Source of the DNA: an uncultured Burkholderiaceae bacterium
GTDB lineage: Bacteria > Pseudomonadota > Gammaproteobacteria > Burkholderiales > Burkholderiaceae_B
Reading direction: 5' to 3'
Length of the DNA stretch: 32,685 nucleotides
Assembly: GCA_937888805.1 (NCBI GenBank)
Contig: CALBEY010000093.1
Span: 1 to 32,685 of the forward strand
Position 1 is the stretch's first letter, and every line of letters begins with the position of its first letter. The notes below the pieces were generated by a model, which worked only from the letters and a program-made list of their open reading frames with translations, did not search any database and was not told the DNA's origin. Made by a program: the position numbers and the translations under genes. Positions 24,096-32,685 of the stretch are shown here, one piece after another.

Positions 24096-24491
24096 CTATT
24101 GAGCGGGCTCCGAGATTTCAATGAGATTTAAATCAGGATCGCGAACGTAGATGGACCGAATTTTCTGCGTCGCCCCTGTTCGAGGCCCTGGCCCTTCGAT
24201 GATGGGCCAATTGAGCGCTTGCAAGTGAGCGATAACGTCATCTAGCGGCACACTCGCCATAAAACACAAATCTTGCGAACCTGGCACTGGCAAGTGCGCT
24301 CGAGGCTCAAACTCATGGCCGCGAATGTGAAGGTTAATCTTTTGCTGACCAAACCGAAAAGCCTTACGTTGAACCGAGGGTGAGCCCCCAGAAAACGTGA
24401 CTAATTTCATGCCAAGTACCCGCGTGTAAAAGTCCACACAGGCGGTCTCATCGGTCGTGGTCAGAACCAAATGGTCTAAGTGACTAATCAT
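24096..24491 (-). CDS. VOC (glyoxalase/bleomycin-resistance-fold) family protein
   Basis: A 131-residue single VOC-fold protein. It begins ISHLDHLVLTTTDETACVDFYTRVLGMKL, has the central KINLHIRGHEF strand with a potential metal His, and ends with the DPDLNLIEIS strand carrying the typical Glu. ATG 24489-24491 with GAGA upstream is preferred over a start ten codons earlier (24521), which adds residues outside the domain. Such proteins act as lyases, dioxygenases or binding proteins; the substrate cannot be told. Divergent from the RND adaptor gene. Confidence 0.85.
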   Translation of the reverse strand: MISHLDHLVLTTTDETACVDFYTRVLGMKLVTFSGGSPSVQRKAFRFGQQKINLHIRGHEFEPRAHLPVPGSQDLCFMASVPLDDVIAHLQALNWPIIEGPGPRTGATQKIRSIYVRDPDLNLIEISEPAQ

Positions 24492-24626
24492 TATTTCTCG
24501 CAAAAACAAATTAATCGTCATCAGGGAACTGTCAGAGCATATGCCTCTGGCATCACGTATTTAACAATTCACCTCTAGAAGTCATCTGTTCAATCATAAA
24601 GTAAAGACTTAGACGATAATAGAGCC

Positions 24627-25730
24627 ATGATAATTGTTAATCTTTTGCCAGCCTTATTGATCAAAAATTGCCAACGACACAACCAAGCCGTTGGTGCTTT
24701 GTTGGCTTTGCTGTTGGCTTTTGGGGTGCCAAACTTGGTTCAGGGTGAAACCGCGACCGTTGATGCCGCACCCTTAGAAACAATGGTGTCGTTTCCAACC
24801 CGTGAGTCCTTTGCCGAGGTGGTTGCCCTAAACGAATCGCGTTTGGCCGCTGAAGCCGCGGGGGTGGTACGCCAATGGCATGCCGACGTTGGGGCAAGCG
24901 TTAAAGCGGGTGATTTATTGCTAAGCTTGGACGAGAGAGACGCTGAGCTCGCGCTCTCGCAAGCGCAAGCGGCAAAGGGCGCCATGAAAGCCCGTGTCGA
25001 TCTGGCAGAAAGTCACCTGCAACGGGCTCGAGATCTTTCCGCGACGGGTTTTGTCTCAAAAGAGGCTTTGTCTTTACGACAGACCGAATTGACTGTGGCC
25101 AGAGCAGACCTCGCTAGCGCACAGGCTCAAGCCGACTTGGCGGCCAGACAGTTGGAAAAAATGCAATTGCTAGCGCCTTTTGATGGTGTCATTATTGAAC
25201 GACACGCACAAATCGGTGAAAGCTTGGCCGCTGGCGCGCTGGCCTTTGTCTTAATTGATCCACTGGCTGTCGAAGTCCAAGGGCAGTTATCTGCCGATCA
25301 GATGACAAGCCTGCAAAACGCCCGGCAAATTGAGGCGTTCATGGCCGGAAAAACATACCCCTTAACGCTTTTGCGTGTTTCTCCCGTTGCCATGCTGCCT
25401 TCCAGAACCCAGAGCGTGCGGCTTGGCTTTAAAGATCCGCAACGACCCGTGGCTGGTGTGACCGGACAGTTGCGCTGGCAAGTCAATGAACCGTCGCTGT
25501 CAACCGCCCTTTTGGTGCGCCGCGACGATGCGCTCGGCGTGTTTGTACTGCAGGCACAAGGTGATCGTTGGGTGGCGCGCTTTGTGGCGCTTAAAAACGC
25601 GCAAGAGGGACGACCCGCGCCTGCCCCCGAACTCGACCCCAAGACCTTGGTTGTCTTTAATGGTCAGCAACGTCTTCAAGACGGTCAAATGCTGGATCGA
25701 GTCAATATCAGTACTCGACCCAACCAGTGA
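24627..25730 (+). CDS. RND efflux periplasmic adaptor (membrane fusion protein)
   Basis: A 367-residue HlyD/AcrA-type adaptor linking the inner-membrane pump to an outer-membrane channel. The N-terminal hydrophobic stretch (about residues 22-37) is a signal peptide or anchor. Then come the lipoyl half-motif (GVVRQWHADVGASVKAGDLLLSLD), an alpha-helical hairpin rich in Ala/Gln/Glu (about 105-180), the second lipoyl half (LLAPFDGVIIERHAQIGESLAAG) and beta-barrel regions. No clear ribosome-binding site is seen before ATG 24627, so the exact start is uncertain. It is 15 bases upstream of the pump gene. No TolC-like gene lies in the window. Confidence 0.92.
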   Translation: MIIVNLLPALLIKNCQRHNQAVGALLALLLAFGVPNLVQGETATVDAAPLETMVSFPTRESFAEVVALNESRLAAEAAGVVRQWHADVGASVKAGDLLLSLDERDAELALSQAQAAKGAMKARVDLAESHLQRARDLSATGFVSKEALSLRQTELTVARADLASAQAQADLAARQLEKMQLLAPFDGVIIERHAQIGESLAAGALAFVLIDPLAVEVQGQLSADQMTSLQNARQIEAFMAGKTYPLTLLRVSPVAMLPSRTQSVRLGFKDPQRPVAGVTGQLRWQVNEPSLSTALLVRRDDALGVFVLQAQGDRWVARFVALKNAQEGRPAPAPELDPKTLVVFNGQQRLQDGQMLDRVNISTRPNQ

Positions 25731-25745
25731 TTTAGGCGCATCAGT

Positions 25746-28700
25746 ATGCTTTCAAATCGACCTTTGGCCAATATCACGTTTGTCGTGGTGATCCTGCTGG
25801 GTCTGCTGAGCTACTTCAGCATGCCGCGCGAGCAAGACCCAGAAATCAATTTCAACTGGGTGGCGATTAACGCAGCATTAGCTGGTGCAAACCCAGAAGA
25901 TGTTGAGCGCTTGGTGACCAATCCCATCGAGGATGCCATCAGCAACGTTTCTGATATACGGTTTGTACTGTCCAATTCGCGCGAGGGGGTGGCGAGCCTG
26001 CTGGTTCGGTTTCAGGAACTACCCGCAACGACCTTTGATAAACGCATGAACGACCTGCGTCGCGAAATTCAAAATAAAGCCAATAGTGAACTCCCCGCAC
26101 AAGCAAAAGACCCTCAAATTATCGAGATCACCACATCGAACGGATTCCCAACCGCTTCGATTTTGCTGCTTGGCCAAGCTGACGATGAAGTCCTGAGAAG
26201 CAACGCCCGTCGCATCAAAACCGACCTTGAACGACTGCGCGGTGTTGATCAGGTCTTTACCTCAGGACTGCGTGATGCCGAAGTCTTGGTCAGCCCAAAT
26301 GCCGGCGCTCTGGCGGCTCGCGGGCTCACCATGCTGGATGTGGCCAATGCTTTATCGGCCACTTGGCAAGACACAGCAGCAGGCCGTTTAAGCACAGCCC
26401 AGGGGACGTTCTCAGTAAGCCTGCGCGGCATCGAGACCGACCCCCAAGCGCTGGCAAACTTGCGCATAGCGCAACCGGGCGCACCGGGACAATCGGTGCG
26501 CTTATCCGATGTGGCGCGCGTTGAGCGCGCTCGAGCGCCACCGCAACAACTGTCGTCTTCGAACGGTCAAGACGCTGTCGTCATGTCAATCACCAAAAAG
26601 TCACAAGTCAACACGCTTGAGTTGGTGCAACGCCTATCTGACTATATCGAGGCACAAAGCACGGTCATTGCACCACTTGGACTGTCAATGGTGCTGTCTG
26701 ATGACCAGACCGTACCCACGCGCGAAGCACTCAGTGTGATGCAGCGCAACGCATTATTAGGCATGCTGCTGGTTTTGTTGGTCTGTTGGGCTTTTTTGGG
26801 TGCGAGCATCAGTGTCATCGTGGCCATGGGTATTCCATTTTCTTTGATGGGCGCATTTGCCTTTCTAAACGCACTGGACTTCACCTTAAACGTCTCTGTG
26901 CTTTTGGGGGTGGTGATTGCGTTGGGCATGATCGTCGATGATGCGGTCGTCGTGGTCGAATCGATTTACTACCGGATCTCTCGGGGCATGCGGGCCGCTG
27001 AAGCGAGCCGTCAAGCCATCGCTGAGGTATGGCGACCCGTGTTGGCATCTGTGGTCACCACCATGGCCGCCTTTTTACCCTTGATGCTGCTGCCAGGCAT
27101 CGTGGGTAAGTTCATGTTTGTGATCCCATTTGTGGTGACTTTGGCGCTGCTTATTTCATTGGCTGAGGCATTTTGGATTGCGCCGGTGCACGTGGCCTCA
27201 TTTTCTGGGAAAAGTCATACCGCAGGTCAAACGACCCAAGATTGGCGCACCAAATTTAATCGCAAAATTCGCCTGTGGTACGGGCAAGCACTGGTCAAAA
27301 TCTTAAAACGCCCCAAAATGTCGGCCACCGCAGCCCTCGCGTCCTTGGCGTTAGCCGTGGGCTTGATCACCACCGATGTGGTACGCGTACAGTTTTTTGC
27401 ATTCGATCCCATACGACTTTTTTATGTCAACGTCGACATGCCCGCTGACGCAACGCTCGAACAAACCATGGCTGAAACGCAGACCGTTGAAAAAATGGTG
27501 CGTCAGCATCTCAACGGTGTTGGCCCTGGCCTTGAAGCACGTGCGGTCACCTCCTCGGCCGGTTTAAAGTTCACCCAGTCTGAACAAGTGTTTGGCGATC
27601 AATACGGTCAAATCACTGTTTCGCTACAGCCGCGCTCAGAAAACTCTCGAGATGTCGGTGAAATTGTGCAAAGTCTCCGGCCTTTGATTGAACCGTTGCC
27701 AGGGCGCGCCCAGAAAAGTTTCACGATGATTTCCGGCGGACCCCCAGCAGGCTTACCCATTAACGTCAAGGTTCGGGGCGACCGTTTTGATGACATAGAA
27801 AAAGCGGCAGCGGCCATCAAACAAGTGGTTCAATCGATTCCCGGTGTCACTGATGTTCAAGACGATGACCAGCCTGGACGTCCACAACTGCAACTCAAAG
27901 CCGATACGCAAGCCCTTGAGCAGATGGGTCTGACCACGGCGCAACTGGCTCGATTGGTACGCTTTAGCGTCGATGGCGAGATCTTGGCCTTCACACGCAT
28001 TGAAGGCGATCGCATTGAACTGCGCATCCGAGCCGATCACGCCGACCCACGCTCGTCTCTGAGTCAAGCGGGTATTGATGGCTTCCTGGATCAGCCGGTT
28101 GCCTTACCAAACGGTGGCCTGGCTCGCCTTGGCGATATGGTCACCATCGAGCAGACGCCTGGACGCGGTGTCATTCGCCACTACAACTTAAGACGAACCA
28201 TCTCTGTTCAGGCCAACTTAGACAAAGACATCACTGACACGAGTCGTGCCAATCAGATCATCGGTCAAGCTTGGGCATCGATGCGAACCGACCATCCGGG
28301 CATTGACCTGGACTTTTCAGGGGAGCTCGAAGACATTGAAGAAAGCCTTGACGCGATGAAGACCTTGTTTCTCTTCGGTGTGGGCTTGATTTACCTGATC
28401 TTGGCCGCACAGTTCAAAAGCTATTGGCAGCCCTTAATGGTGTTAGTGGCAGTACCCTTGGCGTTCACTGGCGTGGCCTACGGTTTAGCCATCTCACAAA
28501 ACCCACTTTCTTTGTACACCTTGTATGGGGTGATCGCCCTGTCAGGGATTGCCGTGAATGCCTCAATTGTGTTGATTGACGCGGCCAACGCAAGACTAGC
28601 CGCTGGCATGGCCGTCACACAGGCCGTGGTCAGCGCAGCCCGCCGGCGCGTCGTACCGATTCTCATCACCGCCAGCACAACAATTGCAGGACTTTTCTCA

Positions 28701-28874
28701 TTGGCCTTCGGCTTGGGCGGTAAGAGCTTGCTGTGGGGACCTGTGGCCGCCAGCATTGTGTGGGGCTTGGCATTCTCTACGGTGCTAACCCTCTTTGTGG
28801 TGCCATTGCTTTACTTGAACTTTATGCGCTCTCGCAAACGGCAGACGGCAACGCTTGAGACCCTTTCAGATTGA
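25746..28874 (+). CDS. RND-family efflux pump (HAE1/AcrB-like inner-membrane transporter)
   Basis: A 1042-residue proton-driven exporter of full family length. Helix 1 begins at once (LANITFVVVILLGLLSYF), followed by MPREQDPEINFNW and NPEDVERLVTNPIE. The TM4 proton-relay pair is present: Asp398-Asp399 in GMIVDDAVVVVES. The second half repeats the fold, with ASTTIAGLFSLAFGLG in the last helices. The MPREQDPE start and ITTSNGFPTASILL resemble the less-studied pump branch often called 'efflux RND transporter permease', so the substrate (drug, detergent, lipid) is open. It is co-transcribed with the adaptor and probably the EamA gene 21 bases downstream. Confidence 0.94.
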   Translation: MLSNRPLANITFVVVILLGLLSYFSMPREQDPEINFNWVAINAALAGANPEDVERLVTNPIEDAISNVSDIRFVLSNSREGVASLLVRFQELPATTFDKRMNDLRREIQNKANSELPAQAKDPQIIEITTSNGFPTASILLLGQADDEVLRSNARRIKTDLERLRGVDQVFTSGLRDAEVLVSPNAGALAARGLTMLDVANALSATWQDTAAGRLSTAQGTFSVSLRGIETDPQALANLRIAQPGAPGQSVRLSDVARVERARAPPQQLSSSNGQDAVVMSITKKSQVNTLELVQRLSDYIEAQSTVIAPLGLSMVLSDDQTVPTREALSVMQRNALLGMLLVLLVCWAFLGASISVIVAMGIPFSLMGAFAFLNALDFTLNVSVLLGVVIALGMIVDDAVVVVESIYYRISRGMRAAEASRQAIAEVWRPVLASVVTTMAAFLPLMLLPGIVGKFMFVIPFVVTLALLISLAEAFWIAPVHVASFSGKSHTAGQTTQDWRTKFNRKIRLWYGQALVKILKRPKMSATAALASLALAVGLITTDVVRVQFFAFDPIRLFYVNVDMPADATLEQTMAETQTVEKMVRQHLNGVGPGLEARAVTSSAGLKFTQSEQVFGDQYGQITVSLQPRSENSRDVGEIVQSLRPLIEPLPGRAQKSFTMISGGPPAGLPINVKVRGDRFDDIEKAAAAIKQVVQSIPGVTDVQDDDQPGRPQLQLKADTQALEQMGLTTAQLARLVRFSVDGEILAFTRIEGDRIELRIRADHADPRSSLSQAGIDGFLDQPVALPNGGLARLGDMVTIEQTPGRGVIRHYNLRRTISVQANLDKDITDTSRANQIIGQAWASMRTDHPGIDLDFSGELEDIEESLDAMKTLFLFGVGLIYLILAAQFKSYWQPLMVLVAVPLAFTGVAYGLAISQNPLSLYTLYGVIALSGIAVNASIVLIDAANARLAAGMAVTQAVVSAARRRVVPILITASTTIAGLFSLAFGLGGKSLLWGPVAASIVWGLAFSTVLTLFVVPLLYLNFMRSRKRQTATLETLSD

Positions 28875-28895
28875 CTTTTTAGAGACCAACCACTG

Positions 28896-29789
28896 GTGAA
28901 TCCACTCAGCAACGAGACCAAAGGCTATGCACTGGCTTTTGTGGGTGTCGTCGTTTTTGCATTGACGCTACCGATCACGCGCTGGGTCGTGCGTGCTGAC
29001 GACATTGACTCGCTTTCACCTCTGTTCATCACGGTTTGTCGAGCGGCCATTGCCGGTCTTTGCGGCCTGACCTACTTGTATTGGCAGAAAGCATTGGTTT
29101 TACCGCGCCAACGAGGCAATGGCCTAGCCGGCGCCTTGGTGGTTAGTGCGCTGGGTACGGCGCTGGCTTTCCCGCTCTTTTTGGGACTCGGGCTTGCTCA
29201 GGCCCCATCGGTGCAAGCAGCGGTGGTCACCGGATTCATGCCCATTTGTACCGCGGTGTTTGCCAGCCTCTATTTTCGGCAAAAGCAGCCCTTGAAGTTT
29301 TGGCTTTGTGCGCTAACTGGCTTCTTACTGATCGTGGCGTTTTCTGCCTATAAAGGACTTGGCGTGTTGCGGCTCGCCGACGTGTTCTTGGTTCTTGCCG
29401 TGGTGACCGGTGCCGTGGGTTACATCTCAGGGGTGAAAGTTTCCTCAATCATGCCTGCCTCTCACGCCATTTCTTGGATATTGGTCATCAGCCTGCCCTT
29501 CACGATACCTGCCACCATCTGGCTTTGGCCCTCAACGCCCATTTCGTTGGCGCATGCCGCGGGCCTGGGCTACTTGGGCGTCTTTTCCATGTGGCTGGGT
29601 TTCTTTGCTTGGTACAAAGGCTTGGTGCTTGGTGGCACCATGCGAGTCAGTCAGGTCCAGCTGCTTCAGCCATTCGTCGCGCTTATTTTGTCCGCCTGGC
29701 TACTCGGCGAGTCTTTGGAACTGGGCACTATCGTTTTCGCGCTGGCCTTGATCTTGACCGTGCTTGCCAGCAAACGCGTCTCGAAATAA
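28896..29789 (+). CDS. EamA/DMT-superfamily transporter
   Basis: A 297-residue protein with ten predicted helices made of two EamA repeats (about residues 10-145 and 155-292). Recognisable features are LGLAQAPSVQAAVVTGFMPICTAVFA in the first repeat and MRVSQVQLLQPFVALILSAWLLGE in the second. Family members export or import small metabolites and amino acids. The start is GTG at 28896, 21 bases after the RND stop, with a GAGACC box upstream; no ATG is available before the first helix. Likely the last gene of the efflux operon. Confidence 0.88.
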   Translation: MNPLSNETKGYALAFVGVVVFALTLPITRWVVRADDIDSLSPLFITVCRAAIAGLCGLTYLYWQKALVLPRQRGNGLAGALVVSALGTALAFPLFLGLGLAQAPSVQAAVVTGFMPICTAVFASLYFRQKQPLKFWLCALTGFLLIVAFSAYKGLGVLRLADVFLVLAVVTGAVGYISGVKVSSIMPASHAISWILVISLPFTIPATIWLWPSTPISLAHAAGLGYLGVFSMWLGFFAWYKGLVLGGTMRVSQVQLLQPFVALILSAWLLGESLELGTIVFALALILTVLASKRVSK

Positions 29790-29814
29790 AACGCTACCCC
29801 CCGCCCGTCGAACA

Positions 29815-30363
29815 TTAGCTTCTGGACTCGCGCCAAACCGCAGGCACCAAGGTGACTTGATCATCTTCTGTCGATATAAAAAGCTCTTGCTCTTGAATGT
29901 TGACGTGCAAGATCGTGTTGCGCTTGATTTGGGCGGCCAAGACTCGAATGGGATCCGGAGACAAAAAAACCACTGTCAAGTTTCTGGCGCGCGCCAGTTT
30001 GTTAGCCATGCCATCCCACCAAAGCTTGCTGGCGTGACCGTTGTGACAATACACAATCACTTGCTTGGCTCGCCCGCAGGCTTTCAAAATTCGGGTCTCA
30101 GTGGGTTGGCCCACTTCGATCCAAAGGTCAATCGCACCAGTCAAGTCTTTCAACCAAATATCTGGCTCATCCGCATCACTGATGCCTTTGGTAAAAGCTA
30201 GGTTTTCTTGGGCGTTCATTGAAAATGCGATCAAACGAACCATCATCCGCTCAGCCGTTTCGGACGGGTGACGGGCAATGGTCAGCGTGTGGCTATCATA
30301 GTAATGACGGTCAGTATCTGAGACGTGTAATTCGGTTTTATAAATCGTTGCGCCTAGGGCCAT
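29815..30363 (-). CDS. yaeQ: YaeQ family protein
   Basis: A 182-residue cytoplasmic protein of the YaeQ family, close to the length of the E. coli member. It starts MALGATIYKTELHVSDTDR and includes ARHPSETAERMMVRLIAF, DIWLKDLTGAIDLWIEVGQP and a PD-(D/E)XK-like core, ending with VTLVPAVWRE. The family has been linked to suppression of RfaH loss in transcription elongation, but its biochemical role is not settled. ATG 30361-30363 is chosen because earlier in-frame codons (to 30459) add no family sequence. Confidence 0.93.
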   Translation of the reverse strand: MALGATIYKTELHVSDTDRHYYDSHTLTIARHPSETAERMMVRLIAFSMNAQENLAFTKGISDADEPDIWLKDLTGAIDLWIEVGQPTETRILKACGRAKQVIVYCHNGHASKLWWDGMANKLARARNLTVVFLSPDPIRVLAAQIKRNTILHVNIQEQELFISTEDDQVTLVPAVWRESRS

Positions 30364-30469
30364 GGTTTTTTCTTTGACAAGCAGCGATTGGTAGATGAGA
30401 GCCGAAGAATACGGCCAAAACGCGCCAAACGGAAATCCCACTCCAAAAGCAGGTGACACGGTCGTTTGG

Positions 30470-31120
30470 TCATAAGTCGCTTTTGGCGAGGTCCCACAAC
30501 AAACGATAGGTACCCATTGAAATCACTGGGATACCCAGCGTTTTGAAACGCGTTTCCATTAATTCAACAACTGCCGCTTTCGCTGTCCCTTCAACCAATA
30601 CAAACCAGTCGGCTGCGCCAGGATTTGGCTTGTCCGGTTCGGTCAGCGACTTTGAGAGCACTGGATCGCTTTCAATTAAGTGCATAGAAATAATGTGCAG
30701 TTGATCGCCAGGCGCCATGGCCAATTTCAGTGCCTCGCGGGCTTGGTGGGCCACGTTCTCGGGGCGCAGCCTCACCACACCGAGCACAGCACCTCTACCC
30801 TGCCCTTGAGAGTCTGTGATGCGACCCACGACCCTGATCATGTCTTGGAACCGTGCCAAATTGACGTGCGACCATTCTGTTTGATTCGCAAGTGCCTGAG
30901 AATAAGCAGGACTGCTCAAGTCTTCAAAGGCTGCTGTGCTGTAGGTCGCAAAATACTTGGGATCGGCATCCTCAGCCACCCACCGTCTGGCCTCTATAAA
31001 ACCATCAATAGCCACACGCTCAACCAAATGCTCACGGTCATACCACAGGTTAAATTCGTCTTCGTGTTTTGGATCGATGTTCATCGAAGTAATGAGCATT
31101 CCTTTACCGCTTAGTGGCAT
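30470..31120 (-). CDS. Conserved protein with dimeric alpha/beta-barrel (EthD-like) look
   Basis: A 216-residue protein of unknown function. The N-terminal half (GMLITSMNIDPKHEDEFNLWYDREHLVERVAIDGF) has the strand-helix and NLWYDREHL pattern of ferredoxin-like alpha/beta-barrel enzymes such as EthD or DUF4286-type proteins, and the second half may repeat the fold. AGGGGA lies just before ATG 31118-31120, which supports that start over the Met at codon 8. It overlaps the end of the PrpD-family gene by 17 bases, so the two are translationally coupled and probably act in one catabolic route. Function not assignable. Confidence 0.7.
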   Translation of the reverse strand: MPLSGKGMLITSMNIDPKHEDEFNLWYDREHLVERVAIDGFIEARRWVAEDADPKYFATYSTAAFEDLSSPAYSQALANQTEWSHVNLARFQDMIRVVGRITDSQGQGRGAVLGVVRLRPENVAHQAREALKLAMAPGDQLHIISMHLIESDPVLSKSLTEPDKPNPGAADWFVLVEGTAKAAVVELMETRFKTLGIPVISMGTYRLLWDLAKSDL

Positions 31121-32507
31121 TTGATTCCCCTGAAATATTGTTACTCGTCAGTCGAGCCAGTAAAGGTCTGACATCTTCAAGTGTTTGCAGTTGCTCGAGT
31201 TGTGCCATGACTGTGTCTGGTGGCTCAAGCGCGGTGTTGGCAAGCGCCCAGCATGCTCTAAATTTTTTATCCCGTGCTTGTTTGTCCAAACGACGGGCTG
31301 GGCTCGCAAGCACCTCGTTCAAAACCTTGACCAAGCACTCCCCACTGGTTAATTCGACTGTCACGGTTTGGGGTGCAAAAGTGTTTGGGTCTGGGTTGCC
31401 ATCAGACACCATGGTCACCTTTTGTGACAACGCAAACGTCACCGGATCCTCAAGAGCGTCTTGATCATAGTGAGTGGGCTCAATCTCACCATGTTGCAAT
31501 ACTTTGGCCAGAACATATGGCATACAAAGACGGGCATAGTTTGGTAATGGGTTTTGAATCGGTGGCCGGTTAACCAAATGATTAATCAAAGGTGGACCGG
31601 CCACCGTGATGCGCTTGACCTGCTCGACAGCAAATCCATGCTCGCGGCGTAGCGCCATGAGTCCTTCGACACCGCCGTGGCAAGCTCTTCCGCTCGGAAA
31701 TGGTTTGTGACTGAGTTGCTCAACTCGCCATATCTGCCCCAGCTCGTCGAGCAATGAACCCATATCAAAATCGACTTCGAACAGGGGCAAGTAACCAAAC
31801 TGACCCGTGATAGGGTTAGTCAGGCTCGGAAAGCCGGCTGCTGTTAGATCACAAGACTGCCAAGCCGCTCGGGCATTGAGTCCCACTTGTAAAGGTAGCA
31901 CCGCACTGCCTTCAGTGTGGCCTTGCATGGTGCCACTGACCTGCGCGAGCTGATGCCCAAAGGCCGATCGCGTTTGTTGGGCATCAAAACCACGCAGGTT
32001 CGCCAACCCCGCTACCGCCCCAAAACCACCCGCTGTGGCAGGCCTAAAAAAACGCAGCCCCTGATTGGCGGCCAAGCCCAGCGTGCAAGCCACATCAACC
32101 CCAGCGGCGATCGCAGTTAAGAACTGTCGCCCCGAGATAGGACGCGCTGATATCTGGGCTTGCGCGGTCAAAACGGGCAACAAAGTCGCCATGGCATGCA
32201 GGACGGCCCCTTCATGCAGGCAATCAAATTCTTGGCAATGAACTTGAAAAGCGTTAAGCAAAACCGCTTGAGAGGGATCAACGCAAAAGTTTTGCCCCCA
32301 AACACCTACTGATATTTGTGTGCCCCAACCCTTAACGGCACGAATCAAGGGCTCAAGCTCAGCAACTCGGCTACCCGCCACACCAACCGACAAGGTATCA
32401 GCGACAAAAATCTGAGCCTGATCAACAGCAGCGCTTGGAAGCGACTCAAACGTCAGCCCAGCGGCGTGTTCGGCTAATTTCAACTCGACGGCACCACTGT
32501 TTTGCAT
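31104..32507 (-). CDS. MmgE/PrpD family protein (2-methylcitrate dehydratase-like fold)
   Basis: A 467-residue enzyme of the family that includes 2-methylcitrate dehydratase, cis-aconitate decarboxylase and related (de)hydratases/isomerases. Typical pieces: the N-terminal helical part with ADTLSVGVAGSR, LNAFQVHCQEFDCLHEGAVLHAMATLLPV (active-site-like Asp/His), then AFGHQLAQVSGTMQGHTEGS, KPFPSGRACHGGVEGLMAL and VKRITVAGPP in the second domain. The DCLHEG variant replaces the more usual DD-type motif, so it is probably not true PrpD. No prpB/prpC genes are nearby. ATG 32507 has GAGAG upstream; a TTG five codons earlier is less likely. Together with the downstream overlapping gene it forms a small catabolic pair. 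Confidence 0.88.
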   Translation of the reverse strand: MQNSGAVELKLAEHAAGLTFESLPSAAVDQAQIFVADTLSVGVAGSRVAELEPLIRAVKGWGTQISVGVWGQNFCVDPSQAVLLNAFQVHCQEFDCLHEGAVLHAMATLLPVLTAQAQISARPISGRQFLTAIAAGVDVACTLGLAANQGLRFFRPATAGGFGAVAGLANLRGFDAQQTRSAFGHQLAQVSGTMQGHTEGSAVLPLQVGLNARAAWQSCDLTAAGFPSLTNPITGQFGYLPLFEVDFDMGSLLDELGQIWRVEQLSHKPFPSGRACHGGVEGLMALRREHGFAVEQVKRITVAGPPLINHLVNRPPIQNPLPNYARLCMPYVLAKVLQHGEIEPTHYDQDALEDPVTFALSQKVTMVSDGNPDPNTFAPQTVTVELTSGECLVKVLNEVLASPARRLDKQARDKKFRACWALANTALEPPDTVMAQLEQLQTLEDVRPLLARLTSNNISGESNATKR

Positions 32508-32685
32508 ATGGCAAGCTCTCAAGTTTATACACTGGCCGTTCGGTATGCCTTACTGAACGCCTTTGGAAAAGCATGCAACTTTAAATCACCTGAGTCAATG
32601 GAGGTAATCACGCCGTCATCGCGATTGCATTGAGATCAAAACGGCGATGGCCTCTCATTGGCAAACAGGGGCAGCAGCGACTTAA

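Noticed and set aside
1..32685. CRISPR array, tRNA, rRNA, transposon or integrase
   Set aside because: No regular repeat-spacer pattern, cloverleaf-like sequence, transposase motif or terminal inverted repeats were seen on reading.

Overview
The window reads as a chromosomal segment of a Gram-negative, probably freshwater, betaproteobacterium (Burkholderiales-like). This placement is inferred from gene content (YaeQ, MmgE/PrpD, CaiB-type CoA-transferase, FCD GntR regulator, RND pump, proteorhodopsin with a crt cluster) and moderate GC content; no rRNA or other marker is present to confirm it. I see no tRNA, rRNA, CRISPR array, insertion sequence or integrase.

Left block (about 600-8330, minus strand): a tightly overlapped six-gene operon. 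In transcription order it encodes a Tat-type peptide/opine-like substrate-binding protein, two Dpp/Opp-type permeases, a fused double ATPase, an allophanate hydrolase (AtzF-type amidase) and a GntR/FCD regulator. Two inverted repeats just upstream of the binding-protein gene are candidate operators. The likely job is uptake and nitrogen scavenging from a urea-like or amide compound. No urea carboxylase is nearby. The first ~120 bases hold the unidentified 3' end of another gene.

Middle accessory genes (8578-12939): a GT4 glycosyltransferase, a seven-helix membrane protein divergent from a TetR regulator with shared operator/promoter repeats, a degraded patatin-like lipoprotein gene, and a family III CoA-transferase.

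Phototrophy block (13483-19776, plus strand): a proton-pumping rhodopsin (Asp/Thr/Glu/Lys set, green-type Leu, and a Gly at the antenna-fenestration position), a strong terminator, then crtE-crtI-crtB-crtY-blh. Together these convert farnesyl/isopentenyl diphosphates to GGPP, phytoene, lycopene, beta-carotene and retinal, the rhodopsin chromophore. The terminator between the pump and the pigment genes, with the crtE ribosome-binding site directly behind it, suggests read-through sets a high pump:enzyme ratio.

Lipid-like block (19933-23197, plus strand): a CDP-alcohol phosphatidyltransferase, a membrane-anchored alkaline-phosphatase/sulfatase superfamily protein (LtaS-like layout) and a flippase-like LPG-synthase-TM protein, linked by ATGA overlaps. 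This trio looks like a polar-lipid head-group synthesis, modification and translocation module. I cannot assign it to a described pathway and it is the best candidate for something new. An FkbM methyltransferase converges on it.

Right block (24096-32507): a VOC protein, an RND adaptor and pump followed by an EamA transporter, then minus-strand yaeQ, and an MmgE/PrpD gene overlapping a small alpha/beta-barrel-like protein gene. The last ~180 bases hold no gene I can support.
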